Below are positions 17,401 to 27,092 of a stretch of DNA of 64,000 nucleotides, one piece after another. The stretch comes from Methylovirgula sp. HY1 (GTDB lineage Bacteria > Pseudomonadota > Alphaproteobacteria > Rhizobiales > Beijerinckiaceae), in the NCBI RefSeq assembly GCF_019343105.1, contig NZ_CP073764.1:2108001-2172000 (forward strand), given 5' to 3'. The notes beneath the pieces are model-generated. The model was not told the origin of the DNA, searched no databases, and worked only from the letters and a program-made list of their open reading frames with translations. The position numbers were made by a program, and so were the translations under genes. The first letter of the stretch is position 1; each line of letters begins with the position of its first letter.

Positions 17401-17667
17401 GAGGACGGTTTGCAAAATGTCCTGAATGAAAAGCGGCCGGACGGCCGTCTCCTTCTGCTTCAGGAATTTGGGATTTTTGACCTTGCGGGCGTAATCCTGA
17501 GCCGCCTTCTTTTGATCGGCGCTCGGCGCAAAGGCTGCAAGCTCGCGTGCGCGTTGGACGATTTTATAGTTGAAGAGCGGGACGCGCAGGCTTCTGAGGA
17601 CGCCGCGCCTGCCGCGTCCTCCGCCGCTTGGCGGCAGATCGATCCCTGCTGCGGTGAAAAGCTCCAT
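14446..17667 (-). CDS. Type IIG (Eco57I-like) restriction-modification enzyme
   Basis: 1073 residues combining an N-terminal nuclease-like region, an N6-adenine methylase and a C-terminal target-recognition region in one chain. The N-terminal part has ...VDVAIGRF... and PFELKG (about residues 115-135), compatible with a PD-(D/E)xK nuclease. Methylase motif I is DPACGSGAFL (about 475-484) and catalytic motif IV is NPPY (about 590). A TaqI-like specificity domain follows (about 750-960). The DNA encoding the recognition region (about 14830-15350) is visibly AT-richer than the rest, which suggests exchange of this segment. No separate specificity or nuclease gene is next to it, so it is a single-gene system. 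It is intact. A BREX-type PglX is the nearest alternative, but no other BREX gene is present. Confidence 0.87.
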   Translation of the reverse strand: MELFTAAGIDLPPSGGGRGRRGVLRSLRVPLFNYKIVQRARELAAFAPSADQKKAAQDYARKVKNPKFLKQKETAVRPLFIQDILQTVLGYRPYDPAEAYTLAHEESIRTGAVDVAIGRFNHPDTRDAIVAPFELKGPDTDDLDKIMPGRGRSPVQQAWDYAIDAPGSRWVLVSNCIEIRLYGFGRGRDAYEVFDLTRLDEEEEHARLWLVLGADRFLGGETDRLLRETDSAYKDITDDLYKQYKKLREDLIDFLTNSADGPKLAALQAIEPAQKVLDRILFIAFAQRTDLLPDRLLEDASKDQNRFVPQPIWMNFLALFRAVDRGNDRLAVWAYNGGLFAEDPLADSLILPDPLAQDVAKLGQWDYRREVPVTVLGHIFEQSITDIEKLKAESKGEAPPEVSKRKREGVVYTPDMVTRFLVERTIGQTLDERRAALWAEHGMREGEPVEPAREIAFWLATLAALRDFTIVDPACGSGAFLVAAFDEMARRYRDCVSRLVELGIEIGFDIFDEIVTKNLHGVDVNAESVEITRLALWLKTARRDHRLQNLEATIKCGNSLIDDPKFTDRPFDWRLAFPDIFARGGFDVVIGNPPYVRMELLKPVKPYLEEHYVVAADRADLYAYFFEKGLALLKQGGRLGFISSSTFFRTGSGANLRIFLGDHAVVESVVDFGDLQLFEGVTTYPAILTVRKADEEEAGDLSFLTVKDHLPEDLGRAFAQGAQTMPRARLGAGSWRFEDDTLARLRDKIAMGRKTLGEVYGAPAAGIKTGLNAAFVINGETRHLLINDDSYAAPLIKKFAMGDAAQRWAAEFKDQYVLYLARKRNDILKLPSIERHLLPFKNQLEQRALNQEWFELQQAQPGYEYIFNGPKIIFRDISEGGTFSIDLDGLYIDMTCFAIPTADFGLLSLLNSKLAWFFWNSMTPELRGGYVRLKRQFVEQLPIPSALDIDLATLGQTCTDAARARFALQSAVRHRILDLAPPERKKLNGRLENWHDLSFAAFRDEVKKAFHADVPIKERGDWEHYLAETAAEVNRLSQEIATAEREIDQTVYRLFDLTSDEIVLLEASLAGQY

Positions 17668-17778
17668 TGCCGGCGCAAGCTAGCTTGACGCAGCGATTCA
17701 GTCGATAGCGCCCCTGCGCGCCAGCCGCGTCGGCGAGCCACTTGTCCACCCAGATTCGCTGCCGGGGTCGCCGCCGCC

Positions 17779-17870
17779 CTCAATTATCCAGGAAACTCCG
17801 CAGCTTCCGGCTTCGGCTCGGATGCTTCAGGCCTTCACAAGCGCATCGCCGCGATCAGGCGAATGCGCTG
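17779..17870 (-). pseudogene. Displaced remnant of the rpoD 3' end
   Basis: The first 52 nt match the 3' end of the intact rpoD (18409-18460) at 50 of 52 positions, including the stop codon. Read on the minus strand this still encodes [15 protein letters not shown]. Further upstream (about 17831-17870) similarity fades but still aligns (about 21 of 29 positions over one stretch). Similarity stops abruptly at the stop-codon side. The remnant lies 630 bp from the intact end, with the DUF2442/DUF4160 pair between them. Confidence 0.85.
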
Positions 17871-17876
17871 CGCGCC

Positions 17877-18143
17877 TCACGCCGCCGTCGAGGCCAGTTC
17901 GCCCGCGTCGGCCATTTCCCTGCGCAACCATTCCGGCGCTATGTCGAAACCGTTTGGCCAAGTCGGCGCCCCGAATTCAAGGAAGACACGCGAAAAATAC
18001 GCATCGTCACGCAAGGGTTCGAGCATAGGGCCGGTTTCATGCACCACGGCGCTAAAATCATGGGTGCCTTCGCTGCCATCACTAAAGCGCACGCGGAGCC
18101 GAAAGCCGCCCAATTTTTCGAGATGAGTCACCTTAGTCAACAT
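17877..18143 (-). CDS. DUF2442 domain protein
   Basis: 88 residues matching the DUF2442 pattern: KVTHLEKLGGFRLRVRFSDGSEGTHDFS, then PLRDDAYFSRV and WPNGFDIAPEWL. The frame is open to 18221, but I chose the ATG at 18143, which overlaps the last 11 bp of the DUF4160 gene and gives the usual length. DUF4160 and DUF2442 genes are found side by side in many bacteria and their function is not established. A toxin-antitoxin or similar two-component role is only a guess. The gene ends 7 bp before the rpoD remnant. Confidence 0.85.
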   Translation of the reverse strand: MLTKVTHLEKLGGFRLRVRFSDGSEGTHDFSAVVHETGPMLEPLRDDAYFSRVFLEFGAPTWPNGFDIAPEWLRREMADAGELASTAA

Positions 18144-18399
18144 CGAGACCAGGAATCCTTTCAAGTGGTTCGCCTGCGCGAGCGCGCCGCCAATTTTCGA
18201 GCAATTGGTCTCGTCTCGCAAGTGTCCATGCCTCGACGAGTTGGGCGGCAGCCTTGGGCAACCTTCCTTCGATGATCTTTCCTGTTTCTATCGAAACATT
18301 GGCTTCAAATTCGTTGTAAACGGCTTGAAAATGCGGCGGCGGATGATCGCGAAAATACATGCGTATGGCGATGCCGAAGAACCATGAAATCGTCGGCAT
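18133..18399 (-). CDS. DUF4160 domain protein
   Basis: 88 residues with the DUF4160 signature: MPTISWFFGIAIRMYF, DHPPPHFQAVY, then IETGKIIEGRLP and LLENWRRARAGEPLERI. The family usually has HxPPHFHA; here the second His of the PHFHA part is Gln. The start lies only 10 bp after the rpoD stop, so it would be cotranscribed with rpoD. The 3' end overlaps the DUF2442 gene by 11 bp, implying translational coupling. The pair sits between the intact rpoD end and a displaced copy of it, consistent with recent insertion. Confidence 0.88.
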   Translation of the reverse strand: MPTISWFFGIAIRMYFRDHPPPHFQAVYNEFEANVSIETGKIIEGRLPKAAAQLVEAWTLARRDQLLENWRRARAGEPLERIPGLDVD

Positions 18400-18409
18400 C
18401 GTCGAGCGC

Positions 18410-20452
<2,043 letters not shown>

Positions 20453-20874
20453 CAAACGTCTCCGAACCAGAATGCGCGCGGCGCCGAGCCACAGCTTCCT
20501 ACTGGTCTTGCCACTCCACACACGCCAGCATCGTCGAACCGATCCCCGACGCCTGCCGATTTATAGTCTCGTTAACCAAGCGACAGCGCTATTGCTGCCG
20601 GAGACCCCGAACGGTCCAGCCGGCAGGAACGATATGGCCGTGCACGCGTTGCACGCAGCATCTACCGAAAACGCTTCGCCCGATTCCTCTTGTCCGTCCC
20701 TATGTAATTATGAATGGGCTCATATCTGACGATGGCCCTTTTCCAAACGAGGCCTGTTTCTATCGGCCACATGGTTTCCGCCGCGTTACGTTGCGGAAGC
20801 AATCTGGCCGTCTTCCCGAGGTTGTCGGCCGGCCGGACCAAACAATCATACGCAAGGCCACGCCGGCAAGCCCA
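20453..20874. other. dnaG-rpoD intergenic region
   Basis: 422 bp without a gene I can support. It should carry the rpoD promoter on the minus strand. I see no clear heat-shock or sigma-70 hexamer pair that I would commit to. Confidence 0.4.
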
Positions 20875-22845
20875 TCAAAGGCTTCCGCTGGCGCGGCCTG
20901 AAGCTGCGCCAAACCCTTCCACCGCAGCCTCCATCCCGGCCAGCGCCGTCAATTGCTCCTGAATATCGATCAGGCGGGCAAGATTGGTCTCGCTTCCATC
21001 CTGCGCCAGAGCGGCCTCCGCGGATTTCAACTCCCTATTTAGAGCCCGCATCTTGCGATGCAAGGCCAGCGCTTGCTTCAAAGCCTCTTCAGCGTCCGGA
21101 TCTGCCGCCTCAGGCGAGATGATCCATAGGTTCGCATGCGCCTTTTGCCCTTCCAGCCGCCGACGGTGCACCCCGAGACCGCTCCGCTCGAGTTCGGCAT
21201 TGAGCGCCGCGTGATCCGGCAAAGCCCCGTGTCCCCACAGATCGAGCAGCTTTTCCCGCAGCGCGACGGCATCGCTGCTGGTCAGGTCAAGCTCCGCCAG
21301 GGCTTCGCCATAGCTCTCCAACAGTCCGGGATGATTTAATAAAATCAACATGATAATGGCTTCGCGCCCAGATGTGCTGCTGGCATTCGGGCGCAGCAGC
21401 CGCGACTGGGCGAGGCCGAGCCCTATCCGTGGCGGCGCAGCGAGATAGCTAGGCGCTGCAGCACTCGAACCGGCACCGCGCCGCGGAAATCCAGACCCTT
21501 CCCGCTGCGGCGAAAAAAAAGCTCCCCCGGACGGCCGCTGCCGCGCTTGGCCAGGCGCTTGAGCGAAAGCTTGGCCGAACAGCCGCGCGAGCCGGTCGCG
21601 AAAATCCGCCGCATAATAGCGGCGCAGCGTCTCATCCTGAATGGCCCCGCAAAGCTCCGCCAACCGGCGTTCGAGCCCGGCGCGGCGTTCCGGCGTCGCC
21701 AGTGCTTCGCCCTCCGTCTCACGGAGCCAAATGAGATCGACGAGGGGCAAAGCTTGGCCCAGCACCTCTTCGATCGCGGCCGCCCCCCCGCTGCGCGCGA
21801 GATCGTCCGGGTCTTGGCCCTCCGGCAGAAGCGCGAAGCGCAAGGAACGTTCCGGCCCGATCAGAGGCAAAGCGATATCGACGGCACGATAGGCCGCCTT
21901 GCGGCCGGCCCGGTCGCCGTCGAAACACAACACCGGCTCTTCCGCCATTTTCCAGAGCAACTGGCATTGCGCTTCGGTCAAGGCCGTACCGAGCGGCGCC
22001 ACCGTGTGCGGAAAACCCGCGACCGACATGGCTATGACATCGACATAGCCTTCCACCGCAATGACGGTACCCTTCTCATGCGCCGCCTGGCGGGCATTAT
22101 GATGATTATAAAGCAGCCCGCCCTTATGAAAGAGCGGCGTCTCCGGCGAGTTCAGATATTTCGCCTGCACGTCCTTTTCAAGCGCCCGGCCGCCGAAGGC
22201 GACCACGCGGCCGGAACGATCGCAGATCGGGAACATCACGCGGTCGCGGAACCGATCATAGGGAACCGCGATATCTTCGCCGCCGATCAAGAGCCCGGCC
22301 TCGACCATGACCTCAGACGAGGCGCCCTTGGCGGCGAGCGCGTCGCGCAGCGCGAATTTATCCCCCGGCGCATAACCGAGGCGAAAGCGCTTCTGAGTTT
22401 CGGCGCTCAGGCCGCGGCCAGCGAGATAGGCGCGGCCCTTGGCGCCTCCCTCGCGCCGCAACGCGTCTTCGAAGAAGCGCGCCGCGAATTCGAGCACTTC
22501 CTGCAGCCCGGCGCGTTGTTTTTCCTGCTCTTCCGCCTCCGCCGACACTTTGGGGAGAGGCAAACCGGCATCGGCGGCGAGCCGCTCGACCGCCTCCGGA
22601 AAGCTCAAGCCTTCGGTCGCAATAAGGAAATCGAAAATATTGCCGTTGCGGCCCGAGGAAAAATCGAACCAGGCCATTTTCTGGTCATTGACGAAGAAGG
22701 ACGGCGTCTTTTCCGAGGTGAAAGGCGACAGGCCGCGCCATTCGCGCCCGGCCTTGGTAAGCTTCATCCGCCGCCGCACGACCTCGGAGACGGGCAGCCT
22801 CGCCTTCAGTTCTTCGAGAAAGGAGGGTGCGAATCGCATTGGCAT
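20875..22845 (-). CDS. dnaG: DNA primase DnaG, zinc ligands absent
   Basis: 656 residues. The N-terminal domain (1-100) aligns with the primase zinc-ribbon region, but its ligands are gone: the usual CPFH before EKTPSF is SPFT, and the usual C-x2-C is replaced by FDFSSGRNG. The TOPRIM catalytic core (about 255-345) keeps VAVEGYVDVIAMS with its Glu and the FDGDRAGRKAAYRA motif. A C-terminal helicase-binding region follows (about 480-640). As far as I know, loss of the zinc ligands is shared by related alphaproteobacterial primases, so it is probably not a defect. rpoD lies downstream. The start at 22845 or the Met two codons later are both possible. Confidence 0.95.
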   Translation of the reverse strand: MPMRFAPSFLEELKARLPVSEVVRRRMKLTKAGREWRGLSPFTSEKTPSFFVNDQKMAWFDFSSGRNGNIFDFLIATEGLSFPEAVERLAADAGLPLPKVSAEAEEQEKQRAGLQEVLEFAARFFEDALRREGGAKGRAYLAGRGLSAETQKRFRLGYAPGDKFALRDALAAKGASSEVMVEAGLLIGGEDIAVPYDRFRDRVMFPICDRSGRVVAFGGRALEKDVQAKYLNSPETPLFHKGGLLYNHHNARQAAHEKGTVIAVEGYVDVIAMSVAGFPHTVAPLGTALTEAQCQLLWKMAEEPVLCFDGDRAGRKAAYRAVDIALPLIGPERSLRFALLPEGQDPDDLARSGGAAAIEEVLGQALPLVDLIWLRETEGEALATPERRAGLERRLAELCGAIQDETLRRYYAADFRDRLARLFGQAFAQAPGQARQRPSGGAFFSPQREGSGFPRRGAGSSAAAPSYLAAPPRIGLGLAQSRLLRPNASSTSGREAIIMLILLNHPGLLESYGEALAELDLTSSDAVALREKLLDLWGHGALPDHAALNAELERSGLGVHRRRLEGQKAHANLWIISPEAADPDAEEALKQALALHRKMRALNRELKSAEAALAQDGSETNLARLIDIQEQLTALAGMEAAVEGFGAASGRASGSL

Positions 22846-23157
22846 CTTCAGATTCTGGCTTGCGCATTATAAATAAGGTGTGGCGGCAGGCGGAAGTTAA
22901 GCACGCGGAGGTTATGCCCGGGATTCACAGACCTCGCGGCCCTTTTTTCCCCGCAGCCCAAAGCTCATGGCCCAAAGTTCACGCCGGAACCGGCGACGAC
23001 CGGCAGGACCAAACCGACACCAACCCACCCCCGGATGATCGGCGCCACCGCCCCCGCCTGCCGGAGATGGTTCGCGCGCAACCGGGTCACGCCGCTCAAG
23101 GACATGCTCCAGCAAATAGAGCCGATCAAGCCGCGCGCGACGAGGAATTCGACGAAG
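22846..23157. other. Divergent region between dnaG and panB
   Basis: 312 bp between divergently transcribed genes. The panB frame is open back to 23035, but family length argues against an earlier start. No clear promoter or hairpin found. Confidence 0.4.
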
Positions 23158-23970
23158 ATGAGCCAAGCATCCCGTTTTTTCGAGATGAAACGCAGGGCTG
23201 AAAAAATCGCCATGCTCACCGCTTATGACTATCCGACTGCCAAGGCGGAAGTCGAGGCCGGGGTCGACATTCTTCTCGTCGGCGACAGCGTCGGCACCAA
23301 TATTCTCGGCTATCAGAGCGAGCAGGAGGTGACACTCGCCGATATCGCCCATCATGTTCGCGCCGTCCGACGCGGCGCGGCGCATGCGACCATTCTCACC
23401 GATCTGCCGTACAAGACCTATGACACGCCGGAGATGGCCGTGGCAAATGCGCGCCTCCTGCGCGAAGCCGGCGCCGACATGGTGAAATTCGAAGGTCCGC
23501 ACCCCGAAATCGCGGCGGCGCTCGTTGCCGCTGGCATTAATGTCTGCGGCCATCTCGGCCTCGAACCGCAGCATCATGCCGAAAAGCGCCTCAAGGGCCG
23601 CTCGGCGCAAGAAGCGAGATCCCTCCTCGCCAATGCCAAGGCGCTCGATGCCGCCGGCATCTCGATGCTCGTGCTCGAACTCATCCCCGAAGAAGTCGCC
23701 GCGACCGTCACCAAGATCATCGCGGCGCCGACGATCGGCATCGGCGCCGGGCGCCATACGGATGGGCAGGTTCTCGTGATCTGCGACATGCTCGGCTTCA
23801 CGCCGGTGAATTTCCGCCACAACCGCCGCTATCACGAGGTCGGCCCATTGATCGGCGATGCGAGCGCGCATTATGTCCGCGACGTGCGCGAAGGCCGCTT
23901 TCCGGCGGAAGCCAATGTCTTCCATATGCCGGAGGACGAGCTATCGATTTTTACAAGCGATGCGGCGTGA
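23158..23970 (+). CDS. panB: 3-methyl-2-oxobutanoate hydroxymethyltransferase
   Basis: 270 residues. PanB adds a hydroxymethyl group from 5,10-methylene-THF to alpha-ketoisovalerate, the first step of pantothenate and coenzyme A synthesis. Motifs are AMLTAYDYPTA, LLVGDSVGTNILGY (metal-binding Asp in GDS), GADMVKFEG, GHLGLEPQ and TIGIGAGRHTDGQVLVICDMLG with a metal or substrate Glu in LELIPEEVA. The frame is open to 23035; I chose the ATG at 23158 (MSQASRFFEMKRRAEKI) for length. panC is not adjacent, so the pathway genes are split in this genome. Confidence 0.95.
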   Translation: MSQASRFFEMKRRAEKIAMLTAYDYPTAKAEVEAGVDILLVGDSVGTNILGYQSEQEVTLADIAHHVRAVRRGAAHATILTDLPYKTYDTPEMAVANARLLREAGADMVKFEGPHPEIAAALVAAGINVCGHLGLEPQHHAEKRLKGRSAQEARSLLANAKALDAAGISMLVLELIPEEVAATVTKIIAAPTIGIGAGRHTDGQVLVICDMLGFTPVNFRHNRRYHEVGPLIGDASAHYVRDVREGRFPAEANVFHMPEDELSIFTSDAA

Positions 23971-23985
23971 GTGGAGCAGCGAATA

Positions 23986-24786
23986 TCACATTTGCGCCTC
24001 GGCCGGCGCGCTGTCCAAAAACTCATTGATCGCCGCCAGAAATTTCTCCGGCGCCTGCAATTGCGGAACATGCGCGCAGCCGCGCATGATGACCATTTGC
24101 GAATTTTCTATGCCTCTGGCGAGTTCACGCGACATGGCCGGGGGCGTCGCTTGATCGTTCTGTCCGACGAGCACGAAGGCGGGCACGCGAATGCTGCCCA
24201 GCGCCGGACGTAGGTCGAGTGCCGCCAGATTTTCGCAGGCGGAGCGAAAGACATCCGGATCGGTGCGCAGAAAAGCTTCCTTGCGTGCTTGCATCAACTC
24301 TGGATGCGCGGCTTGGAAATCGCCAGCAAACAAACGCGCCATTGCGATTTCGGTGAGACCGGCGAGACCTTTGGTAGCGGCAGCGACCGCCATGTCGCGA
24401 AATGCCTGGCGGCCCGGTTCCGCGAAAGCCGCGCCGCAATCAGCCAATACCAGACGCGCCACCAAATCGGGATGCCGGATCGCCATCTGCAATGCCACGA
24501 AGCCGCCATAGCCATTGCCGAGCAGAATGACCGGCTGTCCGGGGACGGCATCGCGAACTGCCGCCGCCATCCGATCCGCAACAGCTTCGAGACCGTCAGC
24601 GGCGACCGGCGCCGAACGGCCAAAGCCGGGCAATTCGGGAATGACCAGCTTGAACCGCGCGGCGAGCGGCGCCTCGATCTCCGCAAAGCTGCCGCGATCG
24701 GCCAAAAGCGAATGCAACAGGACCAAAGGACGGCCTGTGCCGATGATTTTCGCGCTGACCTTGGCCTCTGCCAACATCACGTCCAT
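23986..24786 (-). CDS. Alpha/beta-hydrolase fold protein lacking the usual nucleophile
   Basis: 266 residues with the alpha/beta-hydrolase layout: oxyanion region LVLLHSLLADRG (about 21-32), ELPGFGRS, nucleophile elbow ILLGNGYGGF (about 87-96), acid residue in VLVGQNDQATPP and His in RGCAHVPQLQAPE. The elbow normally reads G-x-S-x-G; here residue 92 is Gly, while Asp and His are kept. It resembles MhpC/enol-lactonase-like proteins of aromatic degradation. It is divergent from the GntR regulator by 117 bp and probably belongs to the same catabolic unit. It could be a pseudoenzyme or use another mechanism. Confidence 0.8.
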   Translation of the reverse strand: MDVMLAEAKVSAKIIGTGRPLVLLHSLLADRGSFAEIEAPLAARFKLVIPELPGFGRSAPVAADGLEAVADRMAAAVRDAVPGQPVILLGNGYGGFVALQMAIRHPDLVARLVLADCGAAFAEPGRQAFRDMAVAAATKGLAGLTEIAMARLFAGDFQAAHPELMQARKEAFLRTDPDVFRSACENLAALDLRPALGSIRVPAFVLVGQNDQATPPAMSRELARGIENSQMVIMRGCAHVPQLQAPEKFLAAINEFLDSAPAEAQM

Positions 24787-24820
24787 AGCCCCTCCTGATA
24801 TTTTATAACCTCTGCAAAAT

Positions 24821-24835
24821 ATCCAAAAATTGGAT
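24821..24835. promoter_or_regulatory. Candidate operator between divergent hydrolase and GntR genes
   Basis: A perfect inverted repeat, ATCCAA-AAA-TTGGAT, near the middle of the 117-bp divergent region. A second short palindrome, CTGA-TATT-TCAG, is at 24873-24884, just before the GntR gene. Either could be the binding site of the GntR-family regulator encoded next door. Confidence 0.5.
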
Positions 24836-24903
24836 CTTTACACTCTTTCTCAGGTGGAATCTAATCGGTCATCTGATATTTCAGTCATGCGAAAAATACG
24901 ATC

Positions 24904-25554
24904 ATGAATGTGCCACGGCCGCTCTTGCGGGACAATGTCTACACAGCCTTGCGGGCCGACATCCTCGCCTGCCGCGTCGCGCCGGGCGAGGAGATGCGCG
25001 AACAGGACCTCGCCACCCGCTATGCGGTCAGCCGGCAACCCGTGCGGGATGCCTTGCTACGGCTCGAGCAGGAAAGTCTCATTACCGTGCATGCCCGACA
25101 GGGTTATCGGGTCAATCCGATCTCCCTCTCCGATGCACGCGATCTCTTTCGGTTTCGTCTGGCCTTGGAGCCCGCCTGCATCGTCGAGGCGGCCGAACAG
25201 GCCTCCGCCGAAACTTTGCAAGGACTCGAGCATTTCCGATCCTTCACTGGCGATGGCGATGATTTCATCGATTACAATCGCAGCTTTCACACCGCCCTCG
25301 CGGAAGCTTCCGGCAATCGCCGTATGGCCATGACGGCCCGCGATCTGATCGAGCTAGCCGACCGGCTCGTCCGGGTCAGCCTTTCCGTCATCAAAGGTCG
25401 CGATCCCGCCCTCCTCGTCGCCGAGCACGCCGCCATTATCAGTGCTCTGCAGCAGCGCGACGGGCGCCGCGCCAGCCGGCTCATGCGCGATCATATTGCT
25501 CAGGCGGAGCGGCGAATCTTGTCGGCTTTGTCGCGTAGCGCCGTCATTGTCTGA
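24904..25554 (+). CDS. GntR-family (FCD subfamily) transcriptional regulator
   Basis: 216 residues. The N-terminal winged helix (about 8-75) has the GntR pattern: YTALRADILACRVAPGE, EQDLATRYAVSRQPVRDALLRLEQESLI and a beta wing. The C-terminal all-helical FCD ligand-binding domain (about 85-205) has the Asp/His metal-site positions typical of the family (FIDYNRSFHTALAEASGN, HAAIISAL, MRDHI). It is 11 bp upstream of the aldehyde dehydrogenase on the same strand and divergent from the alpha/beta hydrolase, so it likely controls both, with a small organic acid as effector. Confidence 0.92.
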   Translation: MNVPRPLLRDNVYTALRADILACRVAPGEEMREQDLATRYAVSRQPVRDALLRLEQESLITVHARQGYRVNPISLSDARDLFRFRLALEPACIVEAAEQASAETLQGLEHFRSFTGDGDDFIDYNRSFHTALAEASGNRRMAMTARDLIELADRLVRVSLSVIKGRDPALLVAEHAAIISALQQRDGRRASRLMRDHIAQAERRILSALSRSAVIV

Positions 25555-25565
25555 GGGAGGCTGTC

Positions 25566-27092
25566 TTGAATCGTATCGAAAAACCGATCACCGGCATCGA
25601 AACACATGGCAATTTCATCGATGGGCGCGAGATCGAAGCAGGCTCTGGACCGCATATCGATGTGCGCAATCCAGCCACCGGAGAAATCATCGCCAAAATT
25701 CCAAATTCCACGGCCGCCGATGTCGATGTCGCCGTCAAAAGTGCGCGCGCTGCTTTTGAAGGACGCGAATGGGGCGGCATGGACGTGCGGGCGCGAGCCC
25801 GGCTCATCAATCGCCTGGCCGATGCCTTCGAAGCCAATCTTGAAACGCTCTACCGCTTAGAGACGCTGAACAATGGCCGCCCGGTCAATGAGACGCGCGC
25901 GCAGCTCGGCCGCCTGCCGGATTTCTTCCGCTATTTCGCTGGCCTTGCCTTGGCGCGACGCGACAACGTCATTCCGGTCGAAGGCGCCTATCTGAATTAT
26001 ACTTTGCGCACGCCGATCGGCGTCGTCGCCAATTGCACACCGTTCAATCATCCGCTGATGATCATGTGCAAATCCTTGGCCGCCGTCCTCGCCTCGGGCT
26101 GCACGACTGTGGTGAAGCCTTCCGAATATACGCCGCTGACCACACTGAAATTGGCGCAGATCTTCATCGAGGCCGGTCTCCCCAAGGGCGTCTTCAACGT
26201 GGTGCTGGGGCTCGGCCCGACGGCGGGCCGTTTTCTCGCTGAACATTCGGACATTAATAAATTGGTGCTGACGGGCGGCACCGAAGCCGGCCGTATCGCC
26301 GGCAGCGCTGCGGCGCGGGTTTTCGCGCACCAGACCTTGGAACTCGGCGGCAAGACACCGGTCATGATCTTCGATGATTTCGATATTGATCAGGCGGTCA
26401 ATTACGCCGCTTTCGGCGCCTTCATCGGCGCCGGCCAGACCTGCGTCTGCGCCTCGCGTCATCTCGTCCAAGCTTCGATCTATGACGCCTTTGTCGAAAA
26501 GCTGGCTGCCAAGGCAAAAGCGATCCGCATCGGCGATCCTTTCGATCCCGCGACCCAGCTCGGCCCCGTCATTTCCGAAAAGCAGCGCGACAGGGTTTTG
26601 ACTTATGTGCGACTCGGACACGCAGACAAGGCGCGGCTCGTATCGGGCGGCGGCGTTGCCAAAATCCCAGGCTTCGAAGGCGGCTATTTCGTCGAACCGA
26701 CGGTCTTTGCCGATGTCGGGCCGCAAATGCGCATCTTCCAAGAAGAAGTTTTCGGACCCTTCACCGTCGTCACGCCTTTCAAGGACGAGGCCGAGGCCTT
26801 GCGACTCGCCAATGACTCGCCCTTCGGATTGGCGGCAGCCATTCGCACCCGCGACGTGGCCCGCGCGCATCGGGTCGCCGCCGGCGTCAAGGCGGGCATC
26901 GTCTGGATCAATGATCATCACCGCCTCGATCCGGCCTCGCCTTGGGGCGGGGTCGGCGACAGCGGCATCGGGCGCGAATTCGGCACGGAAAGCTTCGACG
27001 ATCATTTCGCCACCAAAAGCGTCATGGTCGCCACCGCCGACAAGCCGTTCGACTGGTACCGCGACACGGCCACGCAATCCCGTTTGAACTGA
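25566..27092 (+). CDS. NAD(P)-dependent aldehyde dehydrogenase
   Basis: 508 residues of the ALDH superfamily. Motifs in order: NPATGEIIAKIP, cofactor and oxyanion region VVANCTPFNHP (about 157-167), VVKPSEYTP, LTGGTEAGR, general base LELGGK (about 260-265), catalytic Cys in GAGQTCVCASR (about 294-304), and EEVFGPF. The start is TTG at 25566, with GGGAGG 5 nt upstream and no suitable ATG nearby. It sits in one transcriptional direction with the GntR gene and the MFS transporter. Neighbours suggest oxidation of an aldehyde made during breakdown of an imported aromatic or similar acid. The exact substrate cannot be told. Confidence 0.93.
   Translation: MNRIEKPITGIETHGNFIDGREIEAGSGPHIDVRNPATGEIIAKIPNSTAADVDVAVKSARAAFEGREWGGMDVRARARLINRLADAFEANLETLYRLETLNNGRPVNETRAQLGRLPDFFRYFAGLALARRDNVIPVEGAYLNYTLRTPIGVVANCTPFNHPLMIMCKSLAAVLASGCTTVVKPSEYTPLTTLKLAQIFIEAGLPKGVFNVVLGLGPTAGRFLAEHSDINKLVLTGGTEAGRIAGSAAARVFAHQTLELGGKTPVMIFDDFDIDQAVNYAAFGAFIGAGQTCVCASRHLVQASIYDAFVEKLAAKAKAIRIGDPFDPATQLGPVISEKQRDRVLTYVRLGHADKARLVSGGGVAKIPGFEGGYFVEPTVFADVGPQMRIFQEEVFGPFTVVTPFKDEAEALRLANDSPFGLAAAIRTRDVARAHRVAAGVKAGIVWINDHHRLDPASPWGGVGDSGIGREFGTESFDDHFATKSVMVATADKPFDWYRDTATQSRLN

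Noticed and set aside
21547-22872. 441-codon open frame opposite dnaG
   Set aside because: Antisense shadow of dnaG with no protein features.
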